DNA of 64,000 bases from JAGNZR01 sp051648365. Lineage in GTDB: Bacteria > Fusobacteriota > Fusobacteriia > Fusobacteriales > Fusobacteriaceae. Positions 1 through 8,620 of this stretch are shown one piece after another. The stretch lies in NCBI GenBank assembly GCA_051648365.1, contig JBOFEZ010000135.1, forward strand, positions 1-64,000, read 5' to 3'. Below the pieces are notes generated by a model. That model was not told the DNA's origin, did no database searches, and was given only the letters and a program-made list of their open reading frames with translations. Each line of letters starts with the position of its first letter. Position 1 is the stretch's first letter. The translations under genes were made by a program, and so were the position numbers.

Positions 1-1
1 A

Positions 2-61
2 GATAATATTTATTACAAGGATTATGCTCTTGTCAAAGATTTTTATTACAATTTAGTTTGA
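2..61 (+). CDS. C-terminal tail of a gene cut by the left edge (partial)
   Basis: An open plus-strand frame enters from the left edge and stops at TGA 59-61. It gives 19 residues rich in Tyr and Asp, ending YYNLV. It lies about 60 bases before a strong hairpin terminator, as expected for the 3' end of a plus-strand gene. The other frames give less protein-like peptides or stop at once. The fragment is too short to assign a function, and its being coding is an inference from position and composition. Confidence 0.35.
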   Translation, partial: DNIYYKDYALVKDFYYNLV

Positions 62-118
62 AGGAGCATCACGGGATTCTAACATAACTTTAAAGAAGAA
101 AAGGTTATTGAAAATACA

Positions 119-159
119 GAAAAAACCGCATCGAGATTAAGCTCTTGATGCGGTTTTTT
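119..159. terminator. Bidirectional intrinsic terminator
   Basis: A 10-bp stem (126-135 with 144-153, core CCGCATC/GATGCGG, one G-T pair) and an 8-base loop are followed by six T on the plus strand. The stem is preceded by an A-run that becomes a T-run on the minus strand. It can end both the partial left-edge gene and the convergent radical SAM gene. Confidence 0.85.
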
Positions 160-191
160 GATAGTACTATATGCTATATAAAAAAATCATT

Positions 192-1064
192 TTAAAACTT
201 TTCTTTAAAGCTACATTTTTTGCACAGTTCTTCTACTGCTATATGATTAGAAAAACCATCATAGATAGCTTTTGCTCTTTCGCTTTCTATAATATTTTTA
301 AAGTTATCTTGAAAAATATTCCCCAAATTAGTTACTCCTTCACCATCTAAACAGCAAGGAACAACTGTTCCATCTGCCAGTATAGCAACTTGATTTCTAA
401 GTCCGTAACAAAATCCTTTCTCCTCATAATAAGCATCACTCAGTTCTGGCCATTTAAACTCTAATTCTGAATTTATATACAACTTATCTTTTATCTTCAA
501 ACCTTTTCCCGGTACAATGAGTTCAGAAATTTTATAATCTAAATTAAATTTTTTCTCTATTTTATCCAAAATATAATTATTTCCTTTTTGTTGCAAAGAA
601 TTTTTATCATCTTTATTAAAGTTCCAAAGTCTTAATGAAATATATGTTTTATTTTTCTCTAAAGATTTCTCTGTAAAAAAAAGAATATTTTCAAGATAAT
701 TATTGTAGTCAATAGATTCTAAATTTCCATCAAAACTATGTAATGAAAAATTTATTTGCCTAGGTGCTGTTTCACCTAAAAGTAGTTCCATACGATCCGC
801 AATTAAAGTTCCATTTGTTGTTATATTTACAAAAAAACTCTCTTTTTTAGCTATTTCGAGAATCATATCAAGATTAGGATGGAATAAAGGCTCTCCTTTT
901 ACATGAAGATAAATATGCTTGCTGTATTCTTTCACCTCTTTTAATATATGAGTGAAATTCTCTATCGACATATATTGAGCTTTTCTTTTTGTAGTAGGAC
1001 AAAAACTACATTTCAAATTACAAATATTAGAAATTTCGATGTATATTTTTTTAAATCTATTCAT
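192..1064 (-). CDS. Radical SAM/SPASM domain protein
   Basis: This 290-residue protein begins with a radical SAM core. The CxxxCxxC motif (CNLKCSFC, about residues 15-22) binds the 4Fe-4S cluster that cleaves S-adenosylmethionine. GEPLFHP and TTNGT are typical of the barrel strands. The C-terminal third has a SPASM-like Cys set (GFCYG, VVPCCLDGEG, LCKKCSF) that would hold an auxiliary cluster. Family members modify peptides, proteins or small molecules. No partner peptide gene lies beside it, so the substrate is unknown. Start: AAAAGGAG sits 6 bases before the ATG. The gene is monocistronic between its own promoter and a bidirectional terminator. Confidence 0.85.
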   Translation of the reverse strand: MNRFKKIYIEISNICNLKCSFCPTTKRKAQYMSIENFTHILKEVKEYSKHIYLHVKGEPLFHPNLDMILEIAKKESFFVNITTNGTLIADRMELLLGETAPRQINFSLHSFDGNLESIDYNNYLENILFFTEKSLEKNKTYISLRLWNFNKDDKNSLQQKGNNYILDKIEKKFNLDYKISELIVPGKGLKIKDKLYINSELEFKWPELSDAYYEEKGFCYGLRNQVAILADGTVVPCCLDGEGVTNLGNIFQDNFKNIIESERAKAIYDGFSNHIAVEELCKKCSFKEKF

Positions 1065-1094
1065 ATTTTACTCCTTTTCACATTCTTTTAGTTT

Positions 1095-1103
1095 ATTATA
1101 TCA
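1095..1103 (-). promoter_or_regulatory. Extended -10 promoter of the radical SAM gene
   Basis: On the minus strand TGATATAAT is a perfect extended -10 element about 30 bases upstream of the ATG. No good -35 hexamer is seen at the usual distance, which is common for TG-n promoters. Confidence 0.6.
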
Positions 1104-1350
1104 CAAAATTATAAAACTAGTGTTTTTTAATGCTGTTAAAGTCTCTGTAATCGTTTTTGAGAGCTATCTAATTTGAGACAAACAAATATAAGGGCTAATT
1201 TTTTCTAGTGCCTTAAAATCGATTTAAAATACCAGTGTTTCCAATGCTTTTTTGTGTTTTTCCCAAATTCTATACCTTATATAAAATCTCAATTCCTATA
1301 ACCCCTATTTTATATACCTTCCAACTTTAGAGATTTGGTAGAGATTAATC
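1104..1350. other. Non-coding spacer, no gene recognised
   Basis: Between the radical SAM promoter and the cold-shock terminator there is about 250 bases of AT-rich DNA with stops in every frame. I see no tRNA, riboswitch or strong inverted repeat. It could be decayed mobile-element DNA, but nothing in it proves that. Confidence 0.5.
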
Positions 1351-1395
1351 AAAAATAAAAAAGGGGTTTTCAGTAACTGACTACTGAAAACCCCT
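1351..1395 (-). terminator. Intrinsic terminator of the cold-shock gene
   Basis: A perfect 14-bp stem (1362-1375 with 1382-1395, core AGGGGTTTTCAGTA) and a 6-base loop are followed on the minus strand by a long T-rich run. It lies 15 bases after the cold-shock stop codon. Confidence 0.92.
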
Positions 1396-1409
1396 CTATA
1401 TTTAAAGGA

Positions 1410-1607
1410 TTACTTTACAACTATGTTAGAAGCTTGAGGTCCTTTATCTCCGTTGATGATTTCGAACTCTACTGCCTCTCCTTCGTTAAGAGTTTTGAAT
1501 CCTTCTTTTTTGATTTGAGAGAAGTGAGCGAAAACGTCCTTTCCATCCTCACCAGTAATAAATCCGAATCCTTTCTCTTGGTTGAACCATTTAACTGTAC
1601 CTTTCAT
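1410..1607 (-). CDS. Cold-shock protein (CspA family)
   Basis: A 65-residue single cold-shock domain of normal family length. RNP1 (KGFGFI, about residues 12-17) and RNP2 (VFAHF, about 25-29) are intact, with the usual MKGTVKWFN start. Such proteins bind single-stranded RNA and DNA and melt RNA structure, especially after a temperature drop. The gene has its own promoter and terminator, and its leader is about 115 bases long, as in other csp genes where the leader folds with temperature. Family assignment is certain; which paralog it is cannot be told. Confidence 0.96.
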   Translation of the reverse strand: MKGTVKWFNQEKGFGFITGEDGKDVFAHFSQIKKEGFKTLNEGEAVEFEIINGDKGPQASNIVVK

Positions 1608-1731
1608 TTAGATACCTCCATTTTGTTTTTTTAATGTTAGAAACCCATTAAATAATTTTAATCTCAGAGGAATCCTGTAAAAGTATCTCTAAAATAAATA
1701 TTTAAAGCAATTAAAAACATTACTATTGTTA

Positions 1732-1760
1732 AGTATAACATGGGTTTTTATTTTTGTATA
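1732..1760 (-). promoter_or_regulatory. Cold-shock gene promoter with long leader
   Basis: Minus-strand TATACA, 17 bases, then TATACT, with TG-T before the -10 (extended -10). Transcription would start near 1725, leaving a leader of about 115 bases before the ATG at 1607. Confidence 0.7.
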
Positions 1761-1781
1761 GTATTTTTTTTTGAGAAAATT

Positions 1782-2288
1782 TTACTCCATTTCACTGTAT
1801 TTTTTTATTACATTTTTCCAAAGTTTCTGTTTTCTCATAATAATCTCTATGAATTCTCTTACAGCACCGTCTCCTCCAGCTCTTTCAGAAACAAAATCCA
1901 CAATATCAATTATATCTGAGCATGCATCTGACGGTGCACCACTGAAACCTGAAAATCTCATAGCTCCATAGTCGTTGAGATCATCTCCCATATAGGCTAT
2001 ATTTTCAGGAAAGACATCGTATTTTTCACAGATCTCTTTAAGCTTCTTCACTTTATTACTGACACCCTGATGGATCTCATTTATTCCAAGCTCCTTCGCT
2101 CTCCGACTCACTATTTCCGATTCTTTTCCTGTAATAATAAAAACTTCTATGCCGTTCTGAATGGCTCCCACTATGGCAAGTCCATCTTTCACACTGAAAC
2201 TTTTCAGTTCCTCTCCATGATTACCTATATGAAGTTTTCCATCTGTGAGAGTTCCATCCACATCTAAAACTATTTTTTTTATATTCAT
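1782..2288 (-). CDS. kdsC: 3-deoxy-D-manno-octulosonate 8-phosphate phosphatase
   Basis: A 168-residue HAD-superfamily phosphatase with no cap domain. It shows the KdsC pattern: nucleophile motif DVDGTLTDG (residues 9-17), the TGKES motif, and GDDLND near residue 108 for Mg2+ binding. KdsC removes phosphate from Kdo-8-P in the cytosol to give Kdo for LPS inner core, which argues for an outer membrane. The gene lies 19 bases after lepA and is probably co-transcribed with it. Its ribosome binding site AGGAG is followed directly by ACACTCCT, which could pair with it just before the ATG. Length is typical for the family. Confidence 0.92.
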   Translation of the reverse strand: MNIKKIVLDVDGTLTDGKLHIGNHGEELKSFSVKDGLAIVGAIQNGIEVFIITGKESEIVSRRAKELGINEIHQGVSNKVKKLKEICEKYDVFPENIAYMGDDLNDYGAMRFSGFSGAPSDACSDIIDIVDFVSERAGGDGAVREFIEIIMRKQKLWKNVIKKYSEME

Positions 2289-2307
2289 AAGGAGTGTCTC
2301 CTAATTC

Positions 2308-4110
2308 TTAGTCGTTAAGTTTTAAAACTGATACGAAAGCCTCTTGAGGAATTTCAACGTTACCAATCTGCTTCATACGTTTTTTACCCTCTTTCTGCTT
2401 TTCTAACAGTTTTTTCTTTCTCGAAACGTCTCCACCATAACACTTAGCAAGAACGTTCTTTCTGTAGGCTTTTATAGTTTCTCTAGCCATTATTTTAGCA
2501 CCCATAGCTGCTTGAATAGGAATTTCGAACTGCTGTCTTGGTATAATATCTTTTAGCTTTTCACATATAGCTCTTCCTCTTCCATTCGCATGATCTACAT
2601 GAGCTATGAAAGAAAAAGCATCTACTGGTTTTCCACTTACTAGTATATCAACTTTTACAAGTTCAGATTCTTTATAACCTATCATCTCATATTCAAAAGA
2701 AGCATATCCTCTTGTTCTGGATTTAAGTTTATCATAGAAATCTATAACTATCTCTCCCAATGGAAGCTCATAAGTTACCATTGCACGGGTATCATCTATA
2801 AATTTCATATCTATATAGATTCCTCTCTTTTCTTGGCAAAGCTCCATAACATTCCCTACATAATCTTTAGGAGTAATTATATTTCCTTTTATAAAAGGTT
2901 CCTCTATTTTTACCTTACCTCTTCCACCATCTGGAAAATCACAAGGATTATCTATAACTATTATATCTCCATTTTCAAAAGTAACTTTGTACTCAACCGA
3001 TGGCATTGTAGAGATAAGATCTATATCATACTCTCTTCTTAGTCTCTCTACTATGATTTCCATATGCAGAAGTCCTAAGAATCCACAACGGAATCCAAAT
3101 CCTAGAGCTGTTGAAGTTTCAGGAAGGAATGTCAGTGAAGCATCGTTCAGCTGAAGTTTTTCAAGAGCTTCACGTAAATCCACATAATCATCTGTTGAAA
3201 TAGGATAGATTCCCGCAAAAACCATGGACTGAGCCGGTCTGAATCCTGCTAGTGGATATTCACAAGGATTCTGGGCATTAGTTACAGTATCTCCCACCTG
3301 TGTATCCTGTATTGTCTTTATTCCTGTAATTATATATCCAACTGAACCACTTGTAAGTTCATTCTGTGGTTTCATTGTAGGAGCGAAAATTCCACACTCC
3401 AGTACATCAAAATCTTTTCCTGTTGACCAAATTTTGATTTTGTCTCCTTTTTTTATAGACCCCTCAAGAACTTTAACATAAGTTATAACTCCTCTATAAT
3501 CATTGAAAAGCGAGTCAAATATAAGAGCTTTCAGTGGTGCATTTTCATCATAAGTAGGTGCTGGTATTCTCTCTACTATCGCTTCTAAGAGATCCTCTAT
3601 TCCTATTCCTGATTTTGCAGAAGTAAGAACTGCATCGTGAGCAGGGATTCCAATTATATCCTCTATCTCATTTCTAACTTTTTCCACGTCTGCTGCTGGA
3701 AGATCTATCTTGTTTATAACAGGTAAAATCTCCAGATTATTTTCAATAGCCAGATATACATTGGCAAGAGTCTGTGCTTCTACACCTTGAGCCGCATCTA
3801 CTATTAGCAGAGCTCCCTCACATGCAGATAGAGATCTAGATACCTCATATATAAAGTCAACGTGTCCAGGTGTATCTATCAGGTTAAGCTCATACGTATT
3901 TCCGTCTTTAGCTTTATGGTAAAGAGTTACGGCCTGGGCCTTTATTGTTATTCCTTTTTCTCTCTCTAGCTCCATAGAATCTAGAAGTTGTTCTTTCATA
4001 TCTCTCTGAGTAACTGTTCCAGTCGCTTCTAAAAGTCTGTCAGCGATAGTCGATTTTCCATGATCTATATGGGCTATGATTGAAAAGTTTCTTTTAAATT
4101 TTTGCTCCAT
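2308..4110 (-). CDS. lepA: Elongation factor 4 (LepA), ribosomal back-translocase GTPase
   Basis: A full-length 600-residue translational GTPase. The G1 loop AHIDHGKST is near residue 13, DTPGHVDF (G3) near 80, and NKIDLP (G4) near 135. The EF-G-like domains II, III and V and the LepA-specific C-terminal domain follow (GGDVSRKKKLLEKQKEGKKRMK is split here: GGDVSRKKKLLEKQK then a basic run). EF4 acts on stalled or mistranslocated ribosomes and in initiation. A consensus-like promoter and the site AGGAGG precede the ATG. kdsC follows closely in the same direction. Confidence 0.97.
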   Translation of the reverse strand: MEQKFKRNFSIIAHIDHGKSTIADRLLEATGTVTQRDMKEQLLDSMELEREKGITIKAQAVTLYHKAKDGNTYELNLIDTPGHVDFIYEVSRSLSACEGALLIVDAAQGVEAQTLANVYLAIENNLEILPVINKIDLPAADVEKVRNEIEDIIGIPAHDAVLTSAKSGIGIEDLLEAIVERIPAPTYDENAPLKALIFDSLFNDYRGVITYVKVLEGSIKKGDKIKIWSTGKDFDVLECGIFAPTMKPQNELTSGSVGYIITGIKTIQDTQVGDTVTNAQNPCEYPLAGFRPAQSMVFAGIYPISTDDYVDLREALEKLQLNDASLTFLPETSTALGFGFRCGFLGLLHMEIIVERLRREYDIDLISTMPSVEYKVTFENGDIIVIDNPCDFPDGGRGKVKIEEPFIKGNIITPKDYVGNVMELCQEKRGIYIDMKFIDDTRAMVTYELPLGEIVIDFYDKLKSRTRGYASFEYEMIGYKESELVKVDILVSGKPVDAFSFIAHVDHANGRGRAICEKLKDIIPRQQFEIPIQAAMGAKIMARETIKAYRKNVLAKCYGGDVSRKKKLLEKQKEGKKRMKQIGNVEIPQEAFVSVLKLND

Positions 4111-4142
4111 TTTTCCTCCTAATTTTTATCATTTTTCCCTTT

Positions 4143-4171
4143 ATTATAGCATAAATTATAGGGTTAGTCTA
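4143..4171 (-). promoter_or_regulatory. lepA-kdsC promoter
   Basis: Minus-strand TAGACT, 17 bases, TATAAT, with TG-C in front of the -10. The lepA start codon is about 33 bases downstream of the -10 element. Confidence 0.75.
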
Positions 4172-4207
4172 TATAAGATAGGGAATCTCTCTCAGAGGAA
4201 GGGATTA

Positions 4208-5227
4208 CTATCCTAAAACTTCTTGAAGCTTAGTTATAAATCTATCTACATCCTCTCTAGTTGTATCAAAAGACGTTACAAATCTCACATGATTTTTCAT
4301 GTCGTCCCATATGTAAAAGTAACAGAACTCTTGCATTACTGGTATTATTTCAGGTGGTAAGACTGCTATTATGGTATTTCCTTTTACCTCATTTATTACC
4401 TCTACCTCAATTTTTTCTAACTCCTGAGCAAAATATTTTGCCATATGGTTGGCATTTTTTGCATTTTCATACCACAGATTTGTTGAAAGGTATTCTATAT
4501 ACTGTGCTGATATGTATCTCATTTTGGAGTTTAACTGGAGATTTTGTTTTCTCATCCCCAGAAAATTTTCAGCTAATTTTTTATTGAAAAACACCAGGGC
4601 TTCTCCATACATAAGTCCGTTTTTTATTCCTCCGAAAGAAAGTATATCTACTCCCAGGTCTCCTGTCATCTCTTTTAGTGTGCATCCCAGATGAACTGCT
4701 GCATTGGCTATTCGAGCTCCGTCCATATGGAGATACATTCCATTTTCCTTGGCAAATTTTGATATCTCCTTTATCTCTTCTAGGGTATATATTGTCCCCA
4801 ACTCTGTTGCCTGAGTTATACTTACCGCATTAGGATTTGGTCTGTGAAAAGTATTTTTAAAACTGAAATACCTTTTTGCTGCTTCTATATCAAGTTTTCC
4901 GTCCACTGATTTTACAGGCAGTATCTGTACTCCAGTAATTTTAGTAGGTGCTCCAGCTTCATCTGTAAATATGTGAGCCGTTTCCGGAGCTATTATACTT
5001 GTAGCTCTTCCTTTCATGGCTTCCATTGCTAAAACATTGGCTCCTGTTCCATTTGTCACAAAATACATCTCTACATCTCCGAAAATTTTTCTAAATTCTT
5101 CTTCTGCTCTCTTTGTATATTCATCCATTCCATAAGCGAAGGCATGTCCCTGATTAGCCTTTATAAGTGCTTCCATTATTTTAGGATGTACTCCACTGTA
5201 ATTGTCACTAGCAAAAAATTTATTCAT
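4208..5227 (-). CDS. Low-specificity L-threonine aldolase (PLP enzyme)
   Basis: A fold-type I PLP enzyme of the beta-eliminating lyase/threonine aldolase family, 339 residues from the chosen start. HMDGARIANAA carries the Asp and Arg that hold PLP, and SFGGIKNG carries the Schiff-base Lys. It should split L-threonine or L-allo-threonine to glycine and acetaldehyde in the cytosol. The longer frame starts 12 codons earlier (5263), but GGGGGAGAG lies just before the ATG at 5227 and the homologous protein begins NKFFASDNYSG, so 5227 is preferred. It is transcribed towards lepA, and no terminator is seen between them. A sister amino-acid lyase activity is possible. Confidence 0.88.
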   Translation of the reverse strand: MNKFFASDNYSGVHPKIMEALIKANQGHAFAYGMDEYTKRAEEEFRKIFGDVEMYFVTNGTGANVLAMEAMKGRATSIIAPETAHIFTDEAGAPTKITGVQILPVKSVDGKLDIEAAKRYFSFKNTFHRPNPNAVSITQATELGTIYTLEEIKEISKFAKENGMYLHMDGARIANAAVHLGCTLKEMTGDLGVDILSFGGIKNGLMYGEALVFFNKKLAENFLGMRKQNLQLNSKMRYISAQYIEYLSTNLWYENAKNANHMAKYFAQELEKIEVEVINEVKGNTIIAVLPPEIIPVMQEFCYFYIWDDMKNHVRFVTSFDTTREDVDRFITKLQEVLG

Positions 5228-5318
5228 ATCTCTCCCCCATTTTTTAGTTTTTGTTCTTATCACACTTTGATTCTACAGTATATTCTGTTTTTTTTAAAGT
5301 TTTTTATATTCTTTTTCC

Positions 5319-5346
5319 TTGCAAGGGAATAAAAAAAGTGTATAAT
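5319..5346 (+). promoter_or_regulatory. Promoter of the META-domain lipoprotein
   Basis: TTGCAA, 16 bases, TATAAT. The -35 lies inside the palindrome CCTTGCAAGG (5317-5326). The start codon is 48 bases after the -10. Confidence 0.65.
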
Positions 5347-5393
5347 AAATATAGATTCATATATTTATCATATCTGATTTCAATGGAGGTTTT

Positions 5394-5783
5394 ATGAAAA
5401 AAATATTTACCTTAGCACTGCTCTCTTTAAGTATTATTTTTACAGGATGTACAGCTCTTTCTGGTAAATCTTCAGTAGAGGGAAACACTTACACTATGGT
5501 CTCTCCTTATGTTAATTCTGAAATGACTCTTTCTTTTCAGGATGGACAGATTGCAGGTTTTGCAGGAGTTAACAGATTCTTCGGTCCTTACAAACTAAAA
5601 GGAGATATTTTAGAGCTTGGAGCACTGGGAATGACAAGAATGGCAGGACCTCTTCCTGAGATGCAAAAAGAGGATTTTGTAATTTCTATATTCAATGGAG
5701 CTGAAAAGCTAGTTCCTCAAGGAGAGTTTATTACTATAACTTCTAAAGATGGAAAATCTCTTAAATATAGAATCAAGAAGTAA
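5394..5783 (+). CDS. META-domain (HslJ-like) lipoprotein
   Basis: 129 residues. The N-terminus is a lipoprotein signal (basic MKK, hydrophobic stretch, lipobox IFTGC with Cys 19), so the mature protein should be lipid-anchored in the cell envelope. The remainder matches a META domain: GVNRFFGPYKLKGD followed by LGALGMTRMAGP, as in HslJ and related proteins. Usual META proteins share the GxNxxxGxY pattern and the TxMAC/TxMAG pattern seen here. The biochemical role of the family is poorly known; links to heat shock and novobiocin resistance are reported for HslJ. The gene is monocistronic with its own promoter and terminator. Confidence 0.85.
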   Translation: MKKIFTLALLSLSIIFTGCTALSGKSSVEGNTYTMVSPYVNSEMTLSFQDGQIAGFAGVNRFFGPYKLKGDILELGALGMTRMAGPLPEMQKEDFVISIFNGAEKLVPQGEFITITSKDGKSLKYRIKK

Positions 5784-5790
5784 TTATTAG

Positions 5791-5840
5791 AAATAGGTGA
5801 TTCCGCTTCTAAAAAAGAAACTGAGTCACCTATTTTTTAA
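5791..5840. terminator. Bidirectional terminator
   Basis: A 10-bp perfect outer stem (AAATAGGTGA 5791-5800 with TCACCTATTT 5826-5835) is followed by T's. It separates the convergent META lipoprotein and beta-barrel genes. Confidence 0.8.
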
Positions 5841-5843
5841 TAT

Positions 5844-6797
5844 CTAAAATGTATAACTTAACTTCATCCCATACACAGTTTCCCTATAATTTTTTCCATA
5901 TACTCCCAAAACTTCTAGACTGATAAGAAGATCTTCAGCTATATAATATCCACTTAAGGCACTTAAAGTCAGTGTATCTCCCTCCAAGTTAAATTTCCCA
6001 AGTTTCATTTTGTCTCCAGAAGAGTTTATAACTTCATATTTTTTGTTTTCATTCAGAGGCGAAGACCATCTAGCATTGAATTTAAAAAGATATTTTGTAT
6101 AATCTATAAAATAAGTTATTCCTGCACCTGCTGTCCCCTGGGCTTCGTTTCCTTTTTTATATTCATAATCTTCTATTTCATAGTTAGAAAGTAAATAACC
6201 GTTAAAATCTAGTCCCAGATAAGGATATATATATTGACGCTCTCCTAGATGAAATATTTTTCCACTTTCTATTCCGAAATTAACATCTTCACGATGCTGA
6301 CTCTTTCCTAAAATTTCAGCTCTGCTAAAACCTATTCCCAAGTATCCCATAGTAAAATAGTTATTTCTAAAATATCCTAAATAGGCATTTACTCCTATGG
6401 TTCCTATCTCCTCTTTTTTAGATTTCTCCTGATAATCTACTTCTGAATCTATATATCCAAAAGATACTCCTGTTATCCATTTGCTGTCTACCACATCTGT
6501 TTTTATATTCCTGAATTGACTGGTAGTACCTATGGTAAACCCTTCTGACCTGGTGTCGTATCCCGAATAGGTCCCATCACCTGAAAATTTCCCATCTCCT
6601 CCATAAACTTCTATATTCTGAGTACTTCTACTCGTTCCTGCTCTTGCCAACATCGATGACAAAATCCCTAATCTCATATACTGCTTTCCTTTCTCTGTTA
6701 CAACTTTTGAGTTTAGTTCTGCAGTATTATTTGAATAAAAAGCAAATGTACATATGCCTATAAGGGGATATAAGCTCAACAAAATTTTTTTTCTCAT
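5844..6797 (-). CDS. Autotransporter-type outer-membrane beta-barrel protein
   Basis: 317 residues. The N-terminus has a basic MRKK and a hydrophobic stretch consistent with a Sec signal. From about residue 85 to the end the sequence alternates aromatic and polar residues as in transmembrane beta strands, and it ends KLSYTF, a typical beta-signal with terminal Phe recognised by the BAM complex. It resembles the translocator domain of type V autotransporters, with only a short region (about residues 25-85) before the barrel. So it is either a very short passenger autotransporter or a stand-alone barrel. It is monocistronic. Confidence 0.8.
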   Translation of the reverse strand: MRKKILLSLYPLIGICTFAFYSNNTAELNSKVVTEKGKQYMRLGILSSMLARAGTSRSTQNIEVYGGDGKFSGDGTYSGYDTRSEGFTIGTTSQFRNIKTDVVDSKWITGVSFGYIDSEVDYQEKSKKEEIGTIGVNAYLGYFRNNYFTMGYLGIGFSRAEILGKSQHREDVNFGIESGKIFHLGERQYIYPYLGLDFNGYLLSNYEIEDYEYKKGNEAQGTAGAGITYFIDYTKYLFKFNARWSSPLNENKKYEVINSSGDKMKLGKFNLEGDTLTLSALSGYYIAEDLLISLEVLGVYGKNYRETVYGMKLSYTF

Positions 6798-6868
6798 AAT
6801 TAATCACTCCCCATTAATTTTCTATAATATCTTTTTATATTATTCTCTTGTTTCTCATTTTTTCTTTT

Positions 6869-6897
6869 ATTTTAACACAAAAAAATAAGATGAACAA
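6869..6897 (-). promoter_or_regulatory. Promoter of the beta-barrel protein gene
   Basis: Minus-strand TTGTTC, 17 bases, TAAAAT with TG-T before the -10. The leader would be about 65 bases. Confidence 0.65.
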
Positions 6898-6942
6898 TTT
6901 CTTTTGTCCACCCTATTTTTAAAAATTTTTCAATTTCAACTA

Positions 6943-8496
6943 TTACTCTCCGAATGAAATTCCATAAATTTTATGGTGTCCAGCTGGGTTCATTTTGAAA
7001 TTTTTGACATTATTCTGTACTCCCACATTTTGAGTTGTATAAGCCATTGTAATAATTGGAAGGTCTGCTTGAATTTTTTTCTGTGCTTCATCATAAATTT
7101 TTATTCTTTCTTCGTTACTTGTAGAAGTTCTAGCTTGGTCTAACAGAAGATCTATCTCTTCATTTACATAGAACGATCTATTACCCCCTCCTCCAAGAGC
7201 GGACGAATGGAATAGTGCATATAATCCGTAGTCAGCATCTCCTGTCACTGTTACCCAACCGAAGATAAACATATCGTGATCTCCTCTTGCAGTTCCATCT
7301 AGATAAGCTCCCCACTCAAGAGTTTCTATAATTACATCTACGCCAATCTGCTTCAGTTGATCTTGAACTATTGTTGCTATATCTCTTCTTGCTGGATTGT
7401 CATTTGTCCAAAGTTTAAATTTAAGATTTTCATTCCCCGTTTCTTTCAATAGCTCTTTTGCTTTTGCTTGATCATGAGGATATGCCTTAGCATCTTTTGA
7501 GTATCCGAATACTAAAGGTCCTATTGGTGAATTTGCAGGTGTTCCCGCTCCTTGATAAACTGTTTCGATAATTGGAAGTACATCTATTCCATAACTAATA
7601 GCTTCTCTGACTTTTATATCATCAAAAGGCTTCTTTCTAGTATTAAACCCTAAATAAGCCATTGATAATGATGGCTCTTCGATAAGAGTAAGCTTTTCAT
7701 CTTCTGCAACTCTTTTTTTGTCCATAGGCTCAATATCATAAGCTATATCTATCTCTTGAGTTTCAAGTCCTATTGTTCTGTTTGTACCCTCTGGTATACT
7801 TCTAAATACTACAGTAGAGATTGGTGATACTCCTTTATAGTAATCAGGATTAACTTTCAAAGTTATAGAATCTCCAGCCTGCCAATTACTCATCATATAT
7901 GGTCCAGTTCCAACTGGCTTCTGTCCATATCCGTCTCCACCTACTTTTACAGCTTTCTCATTCATAATTGACGCTGCTGTATGAGCTAGATGGTTAAGTA
8001 GTGGACCAAAAGGTTGTTTTGTTGTTACTCTTACTGTATAATCATCTACTATTTCCACTTTTTCTATAGCTCCTGCTATATGTGTAACAGTTGGAGATGC
8101 AATCATTCTATCTAAAGTGAATTTAACATCTGAAGCTTTTAATTCCTCTCCGTTATGAAACTTAACTCCTTTTCTTAAGTGGAATACTGTCGTTTTTGAA
8201 TCCGGCTGCTCCCATTTTTCAGCAAGTCCCGGTTGTGGTTGCATCTTTTCATCTTGTTCAACTAATCTGTCATAAATTTGTGCTGCGATTCTTGATGATG
8301 GTTGGTCATTTGTTGCATGTGGATCTAGAGTTTTAGCATCTGCTCCCTGGGCAATTACTAATCTTTCTTTTGCTGTTGTTTTTTGAGCTTCTCCTTTTTT
8401 TCCTTCGGTTTTACTTTCACCTGAAGATCCGCCACATGCTGCAAACAAAACAAGTGTTGACATTGCAAGCAGTGTTTTTTTGAATTTGTTATTCAT
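6943..8496 (-). CDS. Family-5 peptide-binding lipoprotein of an ABC transporter (paralog A)
   Basis: 517 residues from the ATG at 8496. That start is preferred over 8514 because GGGGGGGA lies just before it and MNNKFKKTLL is a normal signal start. The lipobox LFAAC places it as an anchored periplasmic lipoprotein. The body is a solute-binding protein family 5 fold (DppA/OppA/GsiB type): YDRLVEQDE, VFHLRKGVKFHNGE and PVGTGPYMMS near residue 200. It most resembles glutathione/dipeptide binders, but the ligand cannot be read from sequence. It follows a close paralog after a terminator, and no permease or ATPase gene is adjacent. Confidence 0.9.
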   Translation of the reverse strand: MNNKFKKTLLAMSTLVLFAACGGSSGESKTEGKKGEAQKTTAKERLVIAQGADAKTLDPHATNDQPSSRIAAQIYDRLVEQDEKMQPQPGLAEKWEQPDSKTTVFHLRKGVKFHNGEELKASDVKFTLDRMIASPTVTHIAGAIEKVEIVDDYTVRVTTKQPFGPLLNHLAHTAASIMNEKAVKVGGDGYGQKPVGTGPYMMSNWQAGDSITLKVNPDYYKGVSPISTVVFRSIPEGTNRTIGLETQEIDIAYDIEPMDKKRVAEDEKLTLIEEPSLSMAYLGFNTRKKPFDDIKVREAISYGIDVLPIIETVYQGAGTPANSPIGPLVFGYSKDAKAYPHDQAKAKELLKETGNENLKFKLWTNDNPARRDIATIVQDQLKQIGVDVIIETLEWGAYLDGTARGDHDMFIFGWVTVTGDADYGLYALFHSSALGGGGNRSFYVNEEIDLLLDQARTSTSNEERIKIYDEAQKKIQADLPIITMAYTTQNVGVQNNVKNFKMNPAGHHKIYGISFGE

Positions 8497-8582
8497 TTTA
8501 TCCCCCCCAAACATTTTTTAAAGAACTTAATGTTCTGTTAATAAATAAAATATACTATTTTATTTATAATTTGTCAACAAAA

Positions 8583-8604
8583 AACCCAGATTTAAATCTG
8601 GGTT
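8583..8604 (-). terminator. Terminator between the two peptide-binding genes
   Basis: The palindrome AACCCAGATT with its complement (8583-8604) is followed on the minus strand by TTTTTTG. It lies 16 bases after the stop of paralog B and so may reduce transcription into paralog A. Confidence 0.8.
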
Positions 8605-8620
8605 CAGCTTTGTCTCTATA

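Noticed and set aside
1104..1350. Decayed insertion sequence between the radical SAM and cold-shock genes
   Set aside because: No terminal inverted repeats, target duplication or transposase fragment could be shown; stops occur in all frames.
4172..4207. Terminator after the threonine aldolase gene
   Set aside because: A partly paired segment exists but the stem is broken and no T-run follows on the minus strand; read-through towards lepA is more likely.
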